A stretch of 64,000 bases of DNA, taken from positions 40,753,584 through 40,817,583 of the forward strand of contig NC_088646.1 in NCBI RefSeq assembly GCF_964019385.1, written 5' to 3'. The notes under the pieces were generated by a model. That model ran no database searches. It had not been told where the DNA came from and saw only the letters and a list, made by a program, of their open reading frames with translations. This document shows, piece by piece, positions 59,819-64,000 of the stretch. Made by a program: the position numbers and the translations under genes. The stretch comes from Sycon ciliatum. Lineage: Eukaryota > Porifera > Calcarea > Leucosolenida > Sycettidae. The stretch's first letter is position 1. Each line of letters opens with the position of its first letter.

Positions 59819-61520
59819 AGGGGCGGATCCAGGGGGAGTTCGGGGGGTTCGAACGAACCCCCCTGATTTTTCCGACCATAGTTCGGGTGTGACCCATGCT
59901 CATGCATGCGATGTGCGCGCCCGATGCTATGGCCCAGCGGCCCAGGCCAGAGCGGTCCGCTAGCTATGTCCTTGGTAGATCTACATGCCGGTGTACATTG
60001 TTGTCTTGTACAGTTTTGTAGAAAAGTAAAGTACAGCCATGTACATGTACATGTAGATCCACACTGAATGTACAGCTACAGCTACGTGTTCGCTTCGGAG
60101 AAAGAGGTGCATGCATTTGTTGAGCTGCTGCGGCAACTTCGAAAGTAAGTTTCAAACACTAGTTTCTGAATAGTGGCTGTGCAGTGCTGTATTGTCGTCG
60201 CGGCTCGTGCTTTTTGAACTGTCTTAGAGTTTGTCCAAGCGTCTAAAAGAGGCAGGCTGAAGACCAGCTGCCATTGAATTTTGGTGACACTCCAAAGAAA
60301 TGTGTAGCCACTAGTGGCGAAGGTAAAACAAAGAGCGAAACTTGAAAATCACCTTCAAGTTCAACGTCCCATCATCCAATAATCAAAATTTCTCCGAACT
60401 CTTACTGGGGACAATTAAGACTGAGACACAAAAGATGCAGGAAGCCTGCCTTATGGAACCTACTGTACAGTGGAGTCAACATCGGGTGGCTCGGAGTACA
60501 ATATTACGGACAATTAATACAGACGAGCTGCTGGAGAAAGTACCAATTCTGCGGCAAAGAAATTGAAATTTTCTTCCTTGTGCTGCGTGTCTTCAATAAT
60601 GTTTTAGCTGCAGAGTGTTGAAAATAGGGGTATAGGGGTACTGAAGTTACATGTTTGTGCCTACATGTATAACGCGAACGTGTGAACTTGTTATACATGT
60701 GTATGTCATTATTATTATTATTATTATTTGAGGATTTCCCAAAGACGTAGTCTAAATTGAAGGGAGTTCCATTATAATGGGAGGCTGTAGGGTTGAGATA
60801 GCAGACAGTGGAGGGCTAATGATTCGTAATGAACAGCCTAGCTAGAGAAATACAATTATGCTGAATGTTCCAGAATGGTCCTTTACTCAATAATACCTAT
60901 AGCCTCGGGGTATGCCTTGAAATACGAAATATACCGAAACAGAAACACAAAATAAGAGTAAGCGCAACGCTCAAAGAAGGAGGACAGAGGCATGTCAGTG
61001 AGGAGTGGCATTGTGTTTGGTGTCAGAGAAGTGCGTGCAAATGTGACTGTGAAACAGGGACTGCGAGGCTGTGGCTCTCAGGTCTGCGGGCAAGTCATTC
61101 CAGACAGTAGCGGTGCGGAAGAGAAATGACCTCCCGGCGTGTTTCCCAACCCGTGGCAGAGTGAATGCGAGTTGGCGGCGGCGACTACGCGTGGGGCAGT
61201 ATCCCGCTGCTTCAAAAAGTTCTGGTTGGGTGGTGACCAGATGGAAGAATTCCATAAGGCAGGCGATCTTCCTGCGCCAGGATAGACTTGGCCACCCCAG
61301 CTGTTTAAACAATGATGACTTGGGCTCGTCTGATGGGCAAGAGCATCTCTCAAGCCGCATGACTGTGCGGGCTACTCTGGCTTGCAGCCGTTCAAGGGTG
61401 AGCCGCTGTGCAGCAGAGAGGGAGGACTCCCATACTGGGGCGGCGTAGTCATCATTTCGTCATTGTGGGTAGGGTGGGAAAAATTGAACCCCCCTTGGAC
61501 AAATCCTGGATCCGCCCCTG
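59819..61520. mobile_element. DNA transposon inserted in the BEL/Pao integrase
   Basis: Inverted termini CAGGGGCGGATCCAG and CTGGATCCGCCCCTG bound 1.7 kb that interrupts the BEL/Pao frame between its VLTPAG and LWKKGQQ parts. The terminus is of the type seen in hAT-like elements, but only a short GGAGG repeat is shared by the flanks, so the superfamily is unsure. It has no transposase and carries a LINE fragment. Confidence 0.75.
60995..61450 (-). pseudogene. LINE (CR1/jockey-like) reverse transcriptase C-terminal tail
   Basis: The reverse strand encodes the usual end of a non-LTR reverse transcriptase: YAAPVWESSLSAAQ, LERLQARVARTVMR, LFKQLGWPSLSWRR and FRTATVWNDLPADLRA, ending near 60995. 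It lies wholly inside the transposon 59819-61520. Confidence 0.75.
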
Positions 61521-63486
61521 GGAGGAATTGATGGGCTGGTAATCCGGGTCGATTGGGTCGTTGCTGGCCGTGAAGAATCCCTGTGTGGTAGACAGGCTGA
61601 TGAAATGACCAGCAGGCGTTAGTACTCTGTATTGTTCCTCATCGACATAGAGTAAGACAAGTGGCCGAGAATTGACGACAGACTCAACCTCTGGCAGGAG
61701 AGTGGCGAGTTGACTGGTTGTGAGGAGGTGTCTCCTAGTGCTGAAACAATTACATTTTTTCCTTAGTGGCTTAGCTGATACCATAACGATCGGGTTATCG
61801 GCTAAACATTATTTTTTCTTTCAATTGAACCCTTGAATGTTCAACAAGTTTCTTCGGGACAGTCTCCCAATGATCTTGTGCATAGAGTGTTTGACGATAC
61901 CCACAAGCCTTTCGTACATTCCACCCATCTGCGGAGAGTTGGCAACGATGAAAGTGCCACTGGATTCGATGGTGGCTAATGTACGACGCAACACTGGTAT
62001 CCACCACAACGTTACTTCAGGCAATGTCTAGAGTTGACTTGGCTAGCTTGAATTAAGGAGCGTTGTTGGACACAACTAACTCCGGCGTGCCACGGCGGGC
62101 GACGAAACGTCTCAGTGCGAGCTGAAACTCGGCAGCTGTCATGTCGTGGACTGGCTCCAAATGAACAGCTCTGGTCACCATGCACGTGATCAGGCAGACC
62201 CATGCCTTGACGGTTTCCGACTGCGTATGGACGAGGATGGGGCCAAAGTAGTCCAGGCCGATGTGGGAGAACGGTCGCGCTTGGGTTGCTCTGGTAGCAG
62301 GTAGCGGACTCATCTGAGGCGTCTTGTATGGAGCGCCTTTGTACTGAATGCAAGTCTGACAGCGACTCACTAGAGCCTTTACAGCTGATCTGCCTTTCGG
62401 GATCCGAAATTGATATCGGACATGGGATAGAGTGTGTGTTACGCCGCCATGCATGACCTTGAGGTGGCAATCACGTATGATGAGGTCGGCAATGGCGTCT
62501 TCCTTGGAGATTAGCACGGGAAACTTCGATTTGAAGCAGAGGTCAGCATTCTCCAGGCTACCTCGGCACCTCAGTGCTCCGTTGTCGAGCACTAAGTTCA
62601 GCTTAGTTGCCAGCGGATGCTGCTTCCCACTGGACAGAGCGGTGATCACATCTGCATAGTGTGCAGACTGGCTGTGGCTGATCCATACATGCTCTGCTGC
62701 TTCGATTTCTCTAGGCGTGACAGGTCCAGATGGAGTTGGTTTCTTCCGCAGCCGACAGAGGAAATGAAAGCAAGTTGCACACACGCGCACTAAAGAGTCG
62801 AACGACGAGAGGTCTTTCACAAGAATGCCATATGGAAATGCATCAGCTTTTTTATTTGTCTGCAAACCCTGACCAAACGGCTGCCCCCCCCCCCCCCCCC
62901 GACCCCTTTGAGGTGACTTCCGGAGGACCCTCCGCCGGCGCAACAGTGACAGTTGCTGCAGTGGTGCCTTCAATCGGCAGGCTGGGACCGTTCCACGAGG
63001 TGCTGCATTTCAATAGGGCTGCGGCGCTCAAACCATGGGACGGTAGGTCGGCTGGATTCCGCTTTGTCGGGACGTAATGGTAGAGAACGTCTGGAACGGC
63101 TGGATGGCGTTGACACGGTTCTGTTCGAAGATGGGGAGCTTCGTGGACTTGGGCCAATGGAGAAAGGTAGCAGAAAAGAAGCCACTGGCTCGCTGCGCAT
63201 GCCCTGGCCTGAGCGCTGCAAAACTGTTCATGCGATGTGTGCAGCAAGACGTCAGCATAACGTACACATGACGTACACATGATGTACACATGATGTACAC
63301 ATGAACAAATATTGACATAATAACGAGCGTAACGCGGATTCGTGCTACATATTCTCGACAGCCCCTACGACCAGAATGGTTATGGGATATGCATGAGATA
63401 TGCATACATACACAGTGTGCTGACATAAATTTTTGCGTCTTTTCCTCAAACCAGTGAACATACATATTTCTTTGTTTTAAACCCAG

Positions 63487-63582
63487 GAGTCTTTGGCAAC
63501 TCGGTTTGCCTTATCAGCAGCGACAGAGGCCCTGTCCATGGCCAAGTGGAAGCCAACGTCCGATGAGGACTGTTCCAGAACG
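63487..63582 (+). CDS. candidate internal exon of an unidentified gene
   Basis: 96 nt between an AACCCAG acceptor and a GTACGT donor, open in phase 0 (ESLATRFALSAATEALSMAK...). No family recognised. The clean splice borders and multiple-of-three length make it plausible; the gene would continue beyond the right edge. Confidence 0.35.
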
Positions 63583-63589
63583 GTACGTG

Positions 63590-64000
63590 ACACTAGTCTC
63601 AACGCATGATGGCTAATACCGTATAACCTCGTACAACTGTTTGCTGTCTGCTGAGTGGATTCATCCTCCACGCGTGTGAGTGATGCCTACTACTTCTGGT
63701 GGTGCACGTATGTGTACGTGTGATAGCACGTGTCAGCATGTGTACGTGTGGTTGCATGTGTCAGCATGCGTGTGTGTGGATCGAGAGGTTGCGGGTTCAA
63801 TTCCCGACGACTATGGCCGCACACGTCTTTCTTCTATTTCTCATTTTCCTAGCTCTTCTTTCATTTTCTTGGGTGGTTACCAACAGCCAGTGTATGCCGG
63901 AGTATGTGGTGTGGCGTGTGTGTAAAAATGAGTGAAAAATGAAACATGAAAAATCGGGATTCACTGGCCAGAAAAAGCCACTTCAATCAGCTGTGTGGTG
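63590..64000. other. right-edge sequence with tRNA-like box
   Basis: Three copies of a gtgtcagcatg(t/c)gt motif at 63728-63772, followed by a tRNA-like box gaggttgcgggttcaattcc (63784-63803) without a full cloverleaf. Possibly a SINE; no gene supported. Confidence 0.35.

Larger units (their letters stand above)
59540..63200 (-). pseudogene. BEL/Pao retrotransposon pol remnant (RNase H end and integrase)
   Basis: In reverse-strand order: an RNase H-like tail with YHYVPTKRNPADLPSHG (about 63010-63060), and an integrase zinc-binding HHCC region with HGGVTHTLSHVRYQF and CQTCIQYKG (about 62350-62450). Then the integrase core start FSHIGLDYFGPI (about 62230-62270), the VVSNNAP region followed by two stops (about 62016-62060), ANSPQMGGMYERLVGIVKHS (about 61880-61940) and a C-terminal part VNSRPLVLLYVDEEQYRVLTPAG (about 61600-61670). 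After an inserted transposon come LWKKGQQHLDQFWL and ELPQGHWRLGRIQE (59590-59800). Several stops and shifts show it is dead; the 5' part is missing. Confidence 0.8.

Overview
This is a eukaryotic, animal (metazoan) genomic window. The evidence is spliced genes with GT-AG introns, a 25-finger C2H2 zinc-finger gene, a tail-anchored flavin-containing monooxygenase, a coiled-coil protein resembling CCDC34, and a transposon load of DIRS, BEL/Pao, gag-bearing LTR, LINE, Tc1/mariner, hAT and Harbinger-type elements. Long CT, GT and GA microsatellites and many short TA-flanked inverted-repeat elements fill the introns. A marine invertebrate such as a sponge or other early-branching animal would fit, but the sequence alone does not fix the species.

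Layout. 1-3424: an LTR retrotransposon remnant with gag, no pol, and direct terminal repeats. 3613-27447 (+): one very large C2H2 zinc-finger gene. It reads as 13 coding exons built from four A-B-C exon trios plus an acidic terminal exon. Every internal junction is phase 1, giving about 1,524 residues. Modules 2 and 3 are a recent segmental duplication (7397-10868 and 13302-19161). The second copy later took a deletion-derivative DIRS element and a small inverted-repeat element. 27448-33025: mostly repeats, palindromes and a tRNA-derived SINE. 33026-34232 (+): the 3' exons of a phytanoyl-CoA dioxygenase-like gene. 35518-36172 (-): the last exon of a hormone-sensitive-lipase-like gene, cut by an inverted-repeat element. 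38684-45054 (+): a five-exon serine-rich, coiled-coil gene (CCDC34-like) whose second intron is a 15-bp minisatellite holding three Harbinger-like elements. 47035-50915 (-): a complete five-exon flavin-containing monooxygenase gene. 53840-55430 (-): a decayed non-LTR reverse transcriptase. 59540-63200 (-): a decayed BEL/Pao element split by a DNA transposon that carries a LINE tail. Two weak candidate exons (58410-58487 and 63487-63582, +) may belong to a gene running off the right edge.

The host genes show no operon-like link. The striking theme is the zinc-finger locus, where exon duplication, symmetric exon phases, UG-rich tracts beside acceptors, complementary CU/GA tracts in separate introns and transposon insertions could make splicing modular. 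That functional reading is inference; the exon structure is read directly from the sequence.
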